From positions 7,034,501-7,098,500 of the forward strand of contig NZ_CP074380.1 in assembly GCF_022695595.1 (NCBI RefSeq): DNA of 64,000 nt. The letters run 5' to 3'. Every line of letters starts with the position of its first letter. The stretch's first letter is position 1. Below the pieces are notes generated by a model. It did no database searches. It had not been told where the DNA came from and was given only the letters and a program-made list of their open reading frames with translations. This DNA is from Streptomyces sp. MST-110588 (lineage in GTDB: Bacteria > Actinomycetota > Actinomycetes > Streptomycetales > Streptomycetaceae). Positions 17,790 to 26,192 of this stretch are shown here, piece by piece. Both the position numbers and the translations under genes were made by a program.

Positions 17790-18671
17790 TCACCCGCGAG
17801 CGGGTGCCTGCGGGGCGTACTGGCCCGGCACGGTCGCCGGTGCCCCGAGCACGCCCAGCAACCGCGCCGCCTCCTGGGCCACCGCTTCCCGGGCGGGTTT
17901 GACGTACTTCCGGGAGTCGATGAGCTCGGGGTCCGCCCCCAGGGCGTCCCGTATGGAGCGGGTGAAGACGGAGACCAGGTGCGTCGAGATGTTGATCTTC
18001 GTCATACCGGCGGCGATGGCCCGGCACAGCTCCTCGTCGGGGACTCCGGAGGAACCGTGCAGCACCAGAGGCACCGGCAGTTTCTCGTGCAGAGCCGTGA
18101 TCAGCTTCTTGTCCAGTACGGTCGTGCGCTCCCGCATCGCGTGCGAGGAGCCCACGGCCACGGCGAGGGCGTCCACGCCCGTGGCCCGTACGAATGCCAG
18201 CGCCTGGTCCGGGTCGGTCCGGGCGCCCGGCGCGTGGACGCCGTCCTTGCCGCCCACCTCGCCGAGTTCCGCCTCGACATACACCCCGCGCTCATGGCAC
18301 CAGGAGGCCAGCTCCGCCGTGGCCGCGACATTTTCTTCGTACGCAAGCGCGGACGCGTCCACCATGACCGAGCTCACCCCGGCCCCGACGCCTTCGTGCA
18401 CCAGATTCGCGTCGGTGATGTGGTCCAGGTGAACGGCCACCCGGGCGGTGGATGCCTCGGCGAGTGCCAGGGTGGCACGGGTGAGGGGCAGCAGGCTGCC
18501 GTGGTAGCGGACGCAGTTCTCGCTGATCTGCACGATGAGTGGGACGCCGCTGCGCTCGGCGGCGGTGACCAGCGCCTCGGCGGTTTCCAGGTGGATGACG
18601 TTGAACGCCACGGCACCGGCCCGCGCCTCGCGGGCGGCGTCGACGATCGACGAGGTGGGAACGAGGGGCAT
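17790..18671 (-). CDS. Class II fructose/tagatose-bisphosphate aldolase family protein
   Basis: 293 residues, a TIM-barrel class II aldolase. The zinc-binding region AVHLDHITD (His-Leu-Asp-His) lies near residue 80, EAELGEVGG near residue 135, then VGSSHAM and LHGSSGVPDEE. These resemble GatY/KbaY, which split tagatose-1,6-bisphosphate in galactosamine or galactitol use. It is encoded between an AgaS-like gene and a DeoR gene, which fits an amino-sugar pathway. A fructose-bisphosphate aldolase for another sugar is possible. Confidence 0.82.
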   Translation of the reverse strand: MPLVPTSSIVDAAREARAGAVAFNVIHLETAEALVTAAERSGVPLIVQISENCVRYHGSLLPLTRATLALAEASTARVAVHLDHITDANLVHEGVGAGVSSVMVDASALAYEENVAATAELASWCHERGVYVEAELGEVGGKDGVHAPGARTDPDQALAFVRATGVDALAVAVGSSHAMRERTTVLDKKLITALHEKLPVPLVLHGSSGVPDEELCRAIAAGMTKINISTHLVSVFTRSIRDALGADPELIDSRKYVKPAREAVAQEAARLLGVLGAPATVPGQYAPQAPARG

Positions 18672-18753
18672 GGGGACCTGACTCCCTTGCGTACGGCGTG
18701 ACGGTCGGTGGGGGAGGACGGGGGGACGGGGGAGTGCGCGGGCGCGGGGCCCG

Positions 18754-19659
18754 TTATCGGGCGGCCGGTGTATCGAGCAGGACCGAGCGGGTCAGGCTGC
18801 GGGGGTTGTCCGGGTCCAGGCCACGGGCGCGTGCGCGCTCCAGGGCGACACGCTGCACCAGGACCAGATCGGCCAGCGGGTCCCGGTCGTGGTGCACGAA
18901 CTGCGCGCCCGTACGGGCCACATCGGCCTCCAGACCCTCCGGAGCCTGCCCGAACAGCCAGGTGACACGGCCGGGCGCGGCTATGGAGATCGGGCCGTGG
19001 CGGTACTCCATCGCAGGGTAGGACTCCGTCCAACTCTGCGACGCCTCCCGCATTTTCAGGGCCGCCTCGCTGGCCAGGCCCACGGTCCAGCCCGTACCGA
19101 GGAAGGAGAACTGCTCGGCGTCCACCCACTGCGGCTCGACGGGGACGGACAGCGCCTGACGTGCGTCACGCACCGCTCCGGTCACGTCCTCGCCGAGGTG
19201 GGCGCGCAGCAGCGTGAGCGCCGTGGTCGCGAATCTGGTCTGCACCACGGACCTCTCGTCGGCGAAGGGCAGCGTGACCGTGTCGTCGGAGAGCTCCGTG
19301 GCCGGTGTGTCCGGATCACCGAGGACCGTCACGGTCGGTATGCGCCCCTTGACGTCGCTCAGCAGGCGCAGCACCTCGGTCGTGGTGCCCGAGCGCGTGA
19401 TCGCCAGGACGACGTCGTACCCCCGGTCGCCGCCGAGGAACGCCTCGGACGCGGCGAACGCGTCCGTCACCCCCTGCCCGGCGGCCTCGCGCAGCGCGGC
19501 GTAGGACTGCGCCATGAACCAGGAGGTGCCGCAGCCGACGACGGCGACGCGCTGCCCCGGCTCGGGCAGCGGGCTCCTCCCGGCGCCGATCCGTGCCGCC
19601 TCCAGCCAGGTCTCCGGCTGACTGCTCAGCTCCTGCTCCATGTACGACATCCCGCTCAT
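18754..19659 (-). CDS. SIS-domain sugar-phosphate isomerase/deaminase, AgaS-like
   Basis: 301 residues with two SIS folds. ATG at 19659 follows GGGAGGGC; longer readings upstream have no site. Motifs include VVGCGTSWFMAQSYA, ITRSGTTTEVLRLL, LGTGWTVGLASEAALKMREA and SYPAMEYRHGP. AgaS-type enzymes deaminate and isomerise galactosamine-6-phosphate to tagatose-6-phosphate. This gene plus the aldolase would give the last steps of such a pathway; a kinase and a deacetylase are not seen nearby. It is the first gene of the leftward operon. Confidence 0.82.
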   Translation of the reverse strand: MSGMSYMEQELSSQPETWLEAARIGAGRSPLPEPGQRVAVVGCGTSWFMAQSYAALREAAGQGVTDAFAASEAFLGGDRGYDVVLAITRSGTTTEVLRLLSDVKGRIPTVTVLGDPDTPATELSDDTVTLPFADERSVVQTRFATTALTLLRAHLGEDVTGAVRDARQALSVPVEPQWVDAEQFSFLGTGWTVGLASEAALKMREASQSWTESYPAMEYRHGPISIAAPGRVTWLFGQAPEGLEADVARTGAQFVHHDRDPLADLVLVQRVALERARARGLDPDNPRSLTRSVLLDTPAAR

Positions 19660-19955
19660 GGCCGGCCCTCCCGCGCTGATAGTCCTTCTGATTGTTTGTG
19701 CAATGTCTGTCCCGTCTGCGAGCAACACTACGCAACAAGCCGCCGCCGATCCATCGCTCGGAAGAGTGAATCCGGGGCAGGCGAGAGCTGGGAAGTCGCG
19801 ACACCTTGCGCCTTTTCTCAGGTATCTGTGGCCTGTTGTGCAAGGAAACGGATCCACGAGAGGGGAAGACGACTGTTGACACCTGATTGAAAAGCGCCGA
19901 ATACTCGCATGATCAGTCATGCAGCAAGGCCGCACCGCCGCACGAAGGACTCGTC
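19660..19955. promoter_or_regulatory. Divergent promoter region between the SIS gene and the sugar transporter
   Basis: TTGTGCAA occurs twice, at 19696-19703 (inside ATTGTTTGTGCAAT) and 19836-19843, 140 bases apart. This paired motif is a candidate binding site for the neighbouring DeoR protein. For the rightward transporter, TTGACA at 19876-19881 with AATACT at 19900-19905 (18-base spacer) is a reasonable promoter, about 50 bases before the start codon. The region is clearly less GC-rich than its surroundings. Confidence 0.5.
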
Positions 19956-21398
19956 ATGTCCACTGCAACGCTCTCCTCGCAGCATCCCCCGCTCCCTCCC
20001 CGTCCCCGCGCGGCCCCGCACCGTACGGGCCGGCTCTTCGCCCTCACCGGCGCGGTCGTGGGCGTCATCTACGGCTACGACACCGGCAGCATCTCCGGCG
20101 CCCTGGTGTTCCTGAGCAAGGACTTCCAGCTCACCGAAGCGGAAAAAGGGCTGGTCAACAGCATCCTGGTGGGCGGCTCGATTCTGGGCGCGCTGATCGG
20201 CGGAAAGCTGGCCGACGCCCTCGGCCGCAAGGCCGCGATGCTGATCGTCGCCGGCTCGTACACGGTCTTCGTCGCCCTCTCGGCGTGCGCGCCCAACGTC
20301 GTCGTGCTCGACGCGGTCCGCTTCCTGCTCGGCGTCGCCATCGGCATCTCGATCGTCGCGGCCCCGCTCTACATCGCCGAGTCGACCCCGGCACGCACCC
20401 GCGGGGCCTGCGTGGCCGCGTACCAGGTCGCCACGGTCGCGGGCATCGCCCTGACGTACTTCGTCAACTGGGGCCTGTCCGACGGCGGACACTGGCGCTG
20501 GATGCTGGGACTGTCCGCGATCCCCGCCGCTCTCGTACTGATCCCGCTCTTCCGGCTGCCCGACACCCCGCGCTGGTACGTCCTCAAGGGCCGTACCGAC
20601 AAAGCCGTCGAGGTCATGGCGATGACGGACCCCGACGCGGACCCGCGGGCGGAGACCGAAGCGGTACGCGCGGCGCTCGCGCGGGAGAGCGGCGGGACGG
20701 TGCGCTCACTGCTGGGCAAGCCGTACGGCCGCGCCGCGCTCTTCGTCGTCGGCCTCGGGTTCTTCTGCCAGATCACCGGCATCAACGCCGTGACGTACTA
20801 CAGTCCGCAGATCTTCGAGGAGATGGGCTTCACCGGAGACGGGCAGAACTTCCTGCTGCCGTCCTTCGTCCAACTGGCCTCATTGGCGGCCACGGTCGCG
20901 GCCATCCTCATCATCGACCGGCTCGGCCGCCGCGTGGTGCTCCTGTCGGGCATCGCCACCATGGTCGCGATGCTCGCCGTCCTGACCGCCGTCTTCGCCT
21001 CCGGTGAGCTGCGCGGCGCCACGACCTGGATCGGGTTCGGCGCGGTCCTGCTGTTCACCGCGGCCTTCAACTTCGGCTTCGGCTCCTTGATCTGGGTCTA
21101 CGCGAGCGAGGCCTTCCCCGCCCGGCTGCGCTCCACCGGCGCGTCGGTGATGCTCACCGCGGACCTCGTCGCCAATCTCCTGGTCGCCCAGTTCTTCCCC
21201 TCTTTGATGGCCCGGGCCGGCGCGGCATGGACCTTCGGCGGGCTCGGGGTGCTGGCGCTGGGCGCGCTCGTCTTCGCCGCGCTCACCGCCCCGGAGACCA
21301 AGGGGCGCCAGCTCGAAGAAATACAGGGCTACTGGCGCAACGGCGGCCGGTGGCCCGCCACCACGCCCTCGGGGGCGGAGGCGGCGGCGGACGTCTGA
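19956..21398 (+). CDS. MFS sugar:proton symporter (sugar porter family)
   Basis: 480 residues, 12 predicted membrane helices. Sugar-porter marks include GYDTGSISGAL in helix 1, GGKLADALGRKAAM (loop 2-3), PLYIAESTPARTRG after helix 4, FCQITGINAVTYYSPQIF in helix 7, DRLGRR, and the terminal APETKGRQLEEI. ATG at 19956 follows GAAGGA. It imports an unphosphorylated hexose or derivative with protons. Being divergent from the SIS/aldolase/DeoR operon, it most likely brings in that pathway's sugar, which would then need a kinase encoded elsewhere. Confidence 0.87.
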   Translation: MSTATLSSQHPPLPPRPRAAPHRTGRLFALTGAVVGVIYGYDTGSISGALVFLSKDFQLTEAEKGLVNSILVGGSILGALIGGKLADALGRKAAMLIVAGSYTVFVALSACAPNVVVLDAVRFLLGVAIGISIVAAPLYIAESTPARTRGACVAAYQVATVAGIALTYFVNWGLSDGGHWRWMLGLSAIPAALVLIPLFRLPDTPRWYVLKGRTDKAVEVMAMTDPDADPRAETEAVRAALARESGGTVRSLLGKPYGRAALFVVGLGFFCQITGINAVTYYSPQIFEEMGFTGDGQNFLLPSFVQLASLAATVAAILIIDRLGRRVVLLSGIATMVAMLAVLTAVFASGELRGATTWIGFGAVLLFTAAFNFGFGSLIWVYASEAFPARLRSTGASVMLTADLVANLLVAQFFPSLMARAGAAWTFGGLGVLALGALVFAALTAPETKGRQLEEIQGYWRNGGRWPATTPSGAEAAADV

Positions 21399-21404
21399 GC
21401 CGTA

Positions 21405-21448
21405 CGCGCCGGTGGGAGGCCCCGTGGGGGCGCGGGGCTCCCGGCGCG
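21405..21448. terminator. GC-rich bidirectional hairpin between convergent genes
   Basis: CGCGCC...GGGAGGCCCCG pairs with CGGGGCTCCC...GGCGCG, with one or two bulges and a loop of about 7 bases. It lies between the transporter stop and the YCII gene's stop. No T-run. Confidence 0.45.
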
Positions 21449-21460
21449 GCCGGCCGGACG

Positions 21461-21769
21461 TTATGCGGGCAGTTCCTCCCGGTAGCCGTCGAGCGCCGGT
21501 GCCGTGGTGGTCGCCACGAACTCGGTGATCCGGTACTCGCACACCCCCTCGATCACGAAGGGGTCCTCGGCCACGATCTTCTCCGCCGTCGCGCGGTCGC
21601 GGACCGAGGCGATGATGACGCCGCCGTCACGCGGCACCTTACGGCCCGCGGCCAGGAAGTCACCCGCGGCGTAGTGCTCTTTCAGCCAGACCGCATGGCG
21701 CGGCAGCAGCGCGTCGATGCGCTCAAGGGGGGCGGTGTAGGCCAATTCTAGTACGAACATGCGTGCCAT
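21461..21769 (-). CDS. YCII-family protein
   Basis: 102 residues with the whole YCII ferredoxin-like fold: FVLELAYTAPLERIDALLPRHAVWLKEHY, GDFLAAGRKVPRDGGVIIA, and the C-terminal DPFVIEGVCEYRITEF. The conserved His and Asp of the family are present. The function of stand-alone YCII proteins is unclear. Two ATG codons (21769 and 21760) are both possible; neither has a strong ribosome site. It is divergent from the deacetylase gene. Confidence 0.85.
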   Translation of the reverse strand: MARMFVLELAYTAPLERIDALLPRHAVWLKEHYAAGDFLAAGRKVPRDGGVIIASVRDRATAEKIVAEDPFVIEGVCEYRITEFVATTTAPALDGYREELPA

Positions 21770-21824
21770 GTTATGCCGCGTTACGGCCGTGTCCGGAGTG
21801 CCCCCTGTGGTGACACGCCGCCCT

Positions 21825-21857
21825 CTATACATCCCATCTATACGATGTGTGTATAGT
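21825..21857. promoter_or_regulatory. CTATAC/GTATAG inverted repeats, likely promoter-operator
   Basis: CTATAC occurs at 21825-21830 and 21838-21843, and its complement GTATAG at 21851-21856, in a strikingly AT-rich patch. TATAGT at 21852-21857 could be a -10 box for the deacetylase gene 127 bases downstream. The symmetric arms suggest a dimeric regulator, perhaps of the GntR kind. No matching regulator is encoded nearby. Confidence 0.5.
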
Positions 21858-21983
21858 TGGTGGAGTTGTCGGTCGTTCTCCGAAGGCGGTGGATGACGCG
21901 GGGGAGCCGGGTCGTTCGACTTGGGAGAACAGCGCGCGCATGCAGACCTGCCGGACAACAGCGCGCTCCCATCCAAGAGAAAG

Positions 21984-22763
21984 ATGCTCATGCTGAAACC
22001 AACGGGAACCAGGCGGAAGAGGGTGCTGGCCGCACTGGTGGCCGCCGTCTTCCTGACGCTGTCCGCCGGCGGCTGCGCCTCGTTCGACGTGACGTCGCCG
22101 CACGACGCCAGAGAAGAGGCGTCCGCCGATGCCAAGGGCGGCACCGGTCCCGTCGACTGTGCCAAGGCCAAATGTGTCGCGCTGACCTTCGACGCCGGTC
22201 CCAGTGAGAACACCCCCCGGCTGCTGGACATACTGAAGAAGGAGAAGGCGCACGCGACCTTCTTCATGCTCGGCGAGAACCACGTCGTCAAGCGTCCGGC
22301 CGATGTCCGCCGCATCGCGGCCGAGGGCCACGAACTGGCCAATCACACCTGGTCGCACGAGATCCTGACCGACCTGGAGCCGGATCAGATCCGCAAGGAA
22401 CTGGTCCGCACCCAGGACGCCATCGCCAAGATCACCGGCAAGAAGCCCACGCTGATGCGCCCGCCGCAGGGCAAGACGGACAGGACCGTGTCGGACGTGA
22501 GCCGCGACCTGGGCCTCTCGCAGGTCCTGTGGAGCGTCACCGCCAAGGACTACGAGACCAACGACTCCGCGCTCATCCAGAAGCGGGTGCTGGAGCAGAC
22601 CGAGCGGGACGGCATCATCCTGCTGCACGACATCTACAAGGGGACGGTGCCCGCCGTACCGGGAATCCTCAAGGAGCTGAAGAAGCGCGGCTACACCATC
22701 GTGACCGTGTCCCAGTTGATGGCGCCGGCCAAGCTCCAGCCAGGCATGGTGTACCGGCCCTGA
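21984..22763 (+). CDS. Secreted polysaccharide deacetylase (NodB/CE4 family), probable lipoprotein
   Basis: 259 residues. A basic start (MLKPTGTRRKR), a hydrophobic core and SAGGC suggest export and possibly a lipid-modified Cys. The NodB domain runs from about residue 50: motif 1 is TFDAGP, motif 2 is HTWSH (zinc ligands), motif 3 RPPQG, and motif 5 ILLHD. In motif 1 the second Asp, normally a metal ligand (TFDDGP), is Ala; the catalytic first Asp is kept. Such enzymes remove acetyl groups from peptidoglycan, chitin oligomers or xylan. ATG at 21984 follows AAGAGAAAG; another ATG lies two codons on. Confidence 0.82.
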   Translation: MLMLKPTGTRRKRVLAALVAAVFLTLSAGGCASFDVTSPHDAREEASADAKGGTGPVDCAKAKCVALTFDAGPSENTPRLLDILKKEKAHATFFMLGENHVVKRPADVRRIAAEGHELANHTWSHEILTDLEPDQIRKELVRTQDAIAKITGKKPTLMRPPQGKTDRTVSDVSRDLGLSQVLWSVTAKDYETNDSALIQKRVLEQTERDGIILLHDIYKGTVPAVPGILKELKKRGYTIVTVSQLMAPAKLQPGMVYRP

Positions 22764-22776
22764 CGGGTCGGCCTCC

Positions 22777-22815
22777 CCGGCCTCTCGCCGGCTTCGCGCC
22801 GTGCCGAGAGGCCGG
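22777..22815. terminator. Terminator of the deacetylase gene
   Basis: CCGGCCTCTCG (22777-22787) pairs perfectly with CGAGAGGCCGG (22805-22815) around a 17-base loop that itself can pair; TTC follows. It begins 14 bases after the stop codon. Confidence 0.65.
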
Positions 22816-22854
22816 TTCATGACCGTGACACGTGTTCGATAACGTGACCCCACC

Positions 22855-23685
22855 ATGGATGACTCCGGAACGATCTCCCGCGACGACGAGCTGAGCCACT
22901 GGCCCACCGACGAGTCCGGGGCCCGCGCGGTCCAGGACCGGCTGCGCCCGCATGTACGACTGGACGAGGCCGGCCCGGAACCGGGCTTCGACGGCACGGT
23001 CGTCGGAGTGGACGTCGCCTATGACGACGCGCGTGACGTGGTGGCCGCCGCGGCCGTCGCCCTGGACGCCCGTACGCTCGCGGTCCTCGACCAGGCCACC
23101 GCCGTGGGAAGGATCTCCTTCCCGTACGTCCCCGGTCTGCTCGCCTTCCGGGAGATCCCCACCGTGCTCGCCGCCCTGGACCGGCTGACCCGCACACCGG
23201 ATCTGGTGGTCTGCGACGGCTACGGACAGGCCCACCCCCGCCGCTTCGGACTGGCCAGCCACCTCGGTGTGCTCACCGGCCTGCCGACGATCGGGGTCGC
23301 CAAGAACCCCTTCACCTTCACGTACGAGCCTCCCGGCGAGGAACGCGGTGCCACCTCGCCGCTCCTGGACCGTACCGTTGCCGACTCCCTCCCGGCCGAC
23401 GGCTCTCACCCGGCCGACGGCTCCCTCCCGTCCGACGGCTCCCTCCCGTCCGACGGCGCCGGGCCCCTGCCGGACCGGGGCGCGGACCCCCGTCCGCAGG
23501 AGCAGGAGGTCGGGCGGGCCCTGCGCACCCAAAGGGGCGTCAAACCCGTCTTCGTCTCCGTAGGACACCGTGTCAGCCTGGACCGGGCCTGTGCGCACAC
23601 GCTCCGGCTCACGCCCAAGTACCGGCTCCCGGAGACCACCAGGGCCGCCGACGCGCTGTGCCGCCGGGCGCTGGAGAGCGCCTGA
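22855..23685 (+). CDS. nfi: Endonuclease V (Nfi), with a repeat insertion
   Basis: 276 residues. Endonuclease V motifs are VVGVDVAYDD (metal Asp), FPYVPGLLAFREIP (DNA wedge), DLVVCDGYGQAHPRRFGLASHLGV, GVAKN and VFVSVGHRVSLDRA. The enzyme nicks DNA near deaminated bases, chiefly inosine. Between GVAKN and the last strand the usual short loop is replaced by about 55 residues including PADGSHPADGSLPSDGSLPSDG-type repeats, encoded by four 18-base units. These should form a disordered surface loop. ATG at 22855 is 40 bases after the deacetylase terminator. Confidence 0.86.
   Translation: MDDSGTISRDDELSHWPTDESGARAVQDRLRPHVRLDEAGPEPGFDGTVVGVDVAYDDARDVVAAAAVALDARTLAVLDQATAVGRISFPYVPGLLAFREIPTVLAALDRLTRTPDLVVCDGYGQAHPRRFGLASHLGVLTGLPTIGVAKNPFTFTYEPPGEERGATSPLLDRTVADSLPADGSHPADGSLPSDGSLPSDGAGPLPDRGADPRPQEQEVGRALRTQRGVKPVFVSVGHRVSLDRACAHTLRLTPKYRLPETTRAADALCRRALESA
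23385..23456 (+). repeat. Four 18-base units inside the endonuclease V gene
   Basis: Units begin at 23385, 23403, 23421 and 23439, each ending CCGACGG; the last two are identical. Each encodes six residues of the (S/T)LP(S/A)DG type, and the reading frame is kept. Confidence 0.85.
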
Positions 23686-23724
23686 GGGTAGGGCAGGGCA
23701 GCGCAGCGCGGCAGCGGCCCGCTC

Positions 23725-24918
23725 TCAGCTCTCCTCCACCACCCGGAACCCCACCCCCGCCTGCCGCAGCCGCGCCGTCAGCGCCTCCCCCATGGCCACC
23801 GCCGGCGTCACCTGCCCCGAGGTCGCGGGAAGGTCGTCGAAGGCCAGGCACAGCGCCGACTCCGCGAGCATCTTGGCCGTCTCGTCGTATCCCGGGTCGC
23901 CGCCGCGCACCTCGGTGACCACCTGCCGGCCGCCGCCCCGGCCGACGAAGCGCACGGCGAACCAGCTTCTGGCCCGCCGCTGCGGGCCCGGCCCCTGCCC
24001 GGGAGCGAGCCGGGAGGACAGCAGGCGCCGCGCGGGCGGCACCTGGGCGAGGGCGAACGCCGTGCCCGCCCCGAGCACCGCCCCCACGGCCACCGGCAGC
24101 CGCTTGACCCCCGCGTAATGGCGATAACGGAAGTCGGGCCCGTAGCGTTCCAGGGCAGCCGCCGAGCGCGCGACCATCTGTGGGTCCAGGGTCGGCAGCG
24201 GCACGCCCCACACTCCCGTGGCACCGCTTCTGACGGGGACGCCCAGCGAGGCCCGTACGGTACGGCCGTCCGGCCGCGGTTCCGTACGCCGTCGCTCGCG
24301 GGCCGCCCGCACCATCCCCAGCGGGCGTGCGGCGCTGGTCAGCGCCGACGCCAGGGTGCCACCGGAGATCGCCCCGTGGGACCGTACGAATCCGTCGACG
24401 CGCAGCGGTACGCCCTGGGGCAGGTGCTCCACCGTGAACCGCACCCCCAGGTCGTGCGGGACGACGTCGAAGCCGCAGGCGTGCATGAGACGCGCTCCTG
24501 AACGGCGGGCCGTCGCGTCGTACCGCAGATACATCCGGTCGACGAATTCGGGTTCGCCGCTGATGTCGGCGTAGTCCGTGCCGGCCTCGGCGCAGGCGGC
24601 CACCAGTGGCTCCCCATAGGTGAGATACGGGCCCACGGTCGTGGCCACGACCCGGGCATCCGCGGCCAGAGCCCGGACAGCGGCGTGGTCGGTGATGTCG
24701 GCCTGCAACAGAGGCAGGGCGGCGCAGCCCGGAGCGATCTCCGTCAGGCGTTCGCGCAGGCGCTCCAGTTTCGCCGTGCTGCGTCCGGCGAGTGCCCAGC
24801 GGCAGTCCTCGGGCGCGTGCGCGGCCAGGTACTCGGCGGCAAGTGCCCCGGCGAAGCCGGTCGCGCCGAAGAGGACGAGGTCATAAGGGCGTTCCGCCAT
24901 GTCCTGCCGTACTGTCAT
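23725..24918 (-). CDS. Saccharopine-dehydrogenase-like / trans-acting enoyl reductase family protein
   Basis: 397 residues. An N-terminal Rossmann fold begins YDLVLFGATGFAGALAAEYLA (residues about 10-30) with AGRS and TTVGPYLTYGEPLVAACAEAGTDYADISGE, followed by a catalytic-like domain with HACGFDVVPHDLG. This is the pattern of mycobacterial trans-acting enoyl reductases (Rv2953/Rv2449c type) used in lipid synthesis. The partner synthase is not in the window, so its substrate is open. ATG 24918 is chosen for a GAGAGG site; ATG 24900 is the alternative. It is convergent with the endonuclease V gene. Confidence 0.8.
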   Translation of the reverse strand: MTVRQDMAERPYDLVLFGATGFAGALAAEYLAAHAPEDCRWALAGRSTAKLERLRERLTEIAPGCAALPLLQADITDHAAVRALAADARVVATTVGPYLTYGEPLVAACAEAGTDYADISGEPEFVDRMYLRYDATARRSGARLMHACGFDVVPHDLGVRFTVEHLPQGVPLRVDGFVRSHGAISGGTLASALTSAARPLGMVRAARERRRTEPRPDGRTVRASLGVPVRSGATGVWGVPLPTLDPQMVARSAAALERYGPDFRYRHYAGVKRLPVAVGAVLGAGTAFALAQVPPARRLLSSRLAPGQGPGPQRRARSWFAVRFVGRGGGRQVVTEVRGGDPGYDETAKMLAESALCLAFDDLPATSGQVTPAVAMGEALTARLRQAGVGFRVVEES

Positions 24919-25052
24919 GCGCTGCGCACATCCTCTCGCATCGTCATCAGGACGGTCGTCACGGATGTGTCTATCACCGATGTGGCTGCCGCCGACATGC
25001 GGCCGATGGCTCCTGACCGGCCGTCAATCACCGTCCCGCCCGGCGTGATCTC

Positions 25053-25139
25053 TTGACACTCTTTCGTCGCTGGGCCAAATTCACGGCGTACGCAGGACGT
25101 CCCATGTCCGGGTTGTGCATGTGATGTCCTCTATGTCAC
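25053..25139 (+). promoter_or_regulatory. Candidate promoter and GTGA/TCAC operator of the nan-like operon
   Basis: TTGACA at 25053-25058, with a weak CAAATT 17 bases on, precedes an inverted pair GTGA (25121-25124) and TCAC (25136-25139) within GTGATGTCCTCTATGTCAC. The latter looks like a GntR-type site, and GntR proteins often control sialic acid genes. The 344-base gap 24919-25262 otherwise holds no gene. No regulator gene lies next to the operon. Confidence 0.4.
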
Positions 25140-25262
25140 TCACTCGTGCCCCTTGCGCCACAGAGGTGACCGAGGCCGCTCATGTCACGGCCATTGCGGC
25201 AAAGGCATCCCGTCACGGCTGTTCCGGCGGACCCGGCCCGTACGGCAGAAAGCTGGTCCTCG

Positions 25263-26192
25263 ATGCCCCTCCCCGCACCCCTGACCGGCGTCGTCCCGCC
25301 GCTGTGCACCCCCCTCACCGCCGACGGGCAGGTCGACACCCGCTCCCTGGCGGCACTGGCCGAGCGGCTCATCGGCGCCGGGGCGCGCGGCCTGTTCGTC
25401 CTGGGCTCCAGTGGTGAGGCCGCCTACCTCTCCGACGCCCAGCGCCGTACCGTCATCGAGACGGCCGTCGGCGCCGCGGCGGGGCGGCTGCCCGTACTGG
25501 CCGGAGTCATCGACATGACGACCGCCCGCGTCCTGGACCACGCCCGCACGGCCCGGGAACTGGGCGCCGACGGGATCGTGGCGACCGCGCCCTTCTACAC
25601 GCGCACCCACCCCACAGAGATCGCCGGCCACTTCACCCGGCTGCGGGAGGGAGCCGGCCTGCCCCTCTTCGCGTACGACATCCCGATGGCCGTGCACACC
25701 AAGCTGCCCGCCTCCACGGTGCTCGACCTGGCCGCGAGCGGCGTATTGTCCGGCCTGAAGGACAGCAGCGGTGACGACGGCACCCTGCGCCGTCTGCTCG
25801 TCCGCGTCCGCGCCCGGCACCCGCGGTTCTCCGTGCTCACCGGTTCGGAGCTCTCCGGGGACGGCGCCCTGCTGGCCGGTGCGCGCGGCATCGTGCCCGG
25901 CCTGGGCAACGTCGATCCGCACGGCTACGTACGGCTCTACGAGCACGCGCGGGCCGGCCGCTGGCGCGAGGCCGCCGCCGAGCAGGACCGCCTCGCCGCC
26001 CTCTTCGCCATTACGGAGGCCGGTGACGCAGCCTCGATGGGCCGCAGCTCCTGCGCACTCGGCGCCTTCAAGGCAGCCCTCCACCTCATGGGTGTCATCG
26101 ACTGTCCGGCCACCGCGCCCCCGCAACTGCCGCTCGGCACGCCCGCCGTACGGACCGTCCGCACGCTTCTGAAGGAGGCGGGGCTTCTATGA
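25263..26192 (+). CDS. nanA: Dihydrodipicolinate synthase/N-acetylneuraminate lyase family aldolase, NanA-like
   Basis: 309 residues of the class I aldolase (DHDPS/NAL) TIM barrel. It shows GVVPPLCTPLTADGQVD, the GSSGEAAYL loop (GxxGE), FAYDIPM with the conserved Tyr, and the Schiff-base Lys in GLKDSSGD. The next gene overlaps by ATGA and resembles the sialic acid transporter NanT, so an N-acetylneuraminate lyase or related 2-keto-sugar acid lyase is the best guess. True DapA enzymes would not be coupled to such a transporter. ATG at 25263 has only a weak ribosome site; longer in-frame readings contain no domain sequence. Confidence 0.72.
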   Translation: MPLPAPLTGVVPPLCTPLTADGQVDTRSLAALAERLIGAGARGLFVLGSSGEAAYLSDAQRRTVIETAVGAAAGRLPVLAGVIDMTTARVLDHARTARELGADGIVATAPFYTRTHPTEIAGHFTRLREGAGLPLFAYDIPMAVHTKLPASTVLDLAASGVLSGLKDSSGDDGTLRRLLVRVRARHPRFSVLTGSELSGDGALLAGARGIVPGLGNVDPHGYVRLYEHARAGRWREAAAEQDRLAALFAITEAGDAASMGRSSCALGAFKAALHLMGVIDCPATAPPQLPLGTPAVRTVRTLLKEAGLL

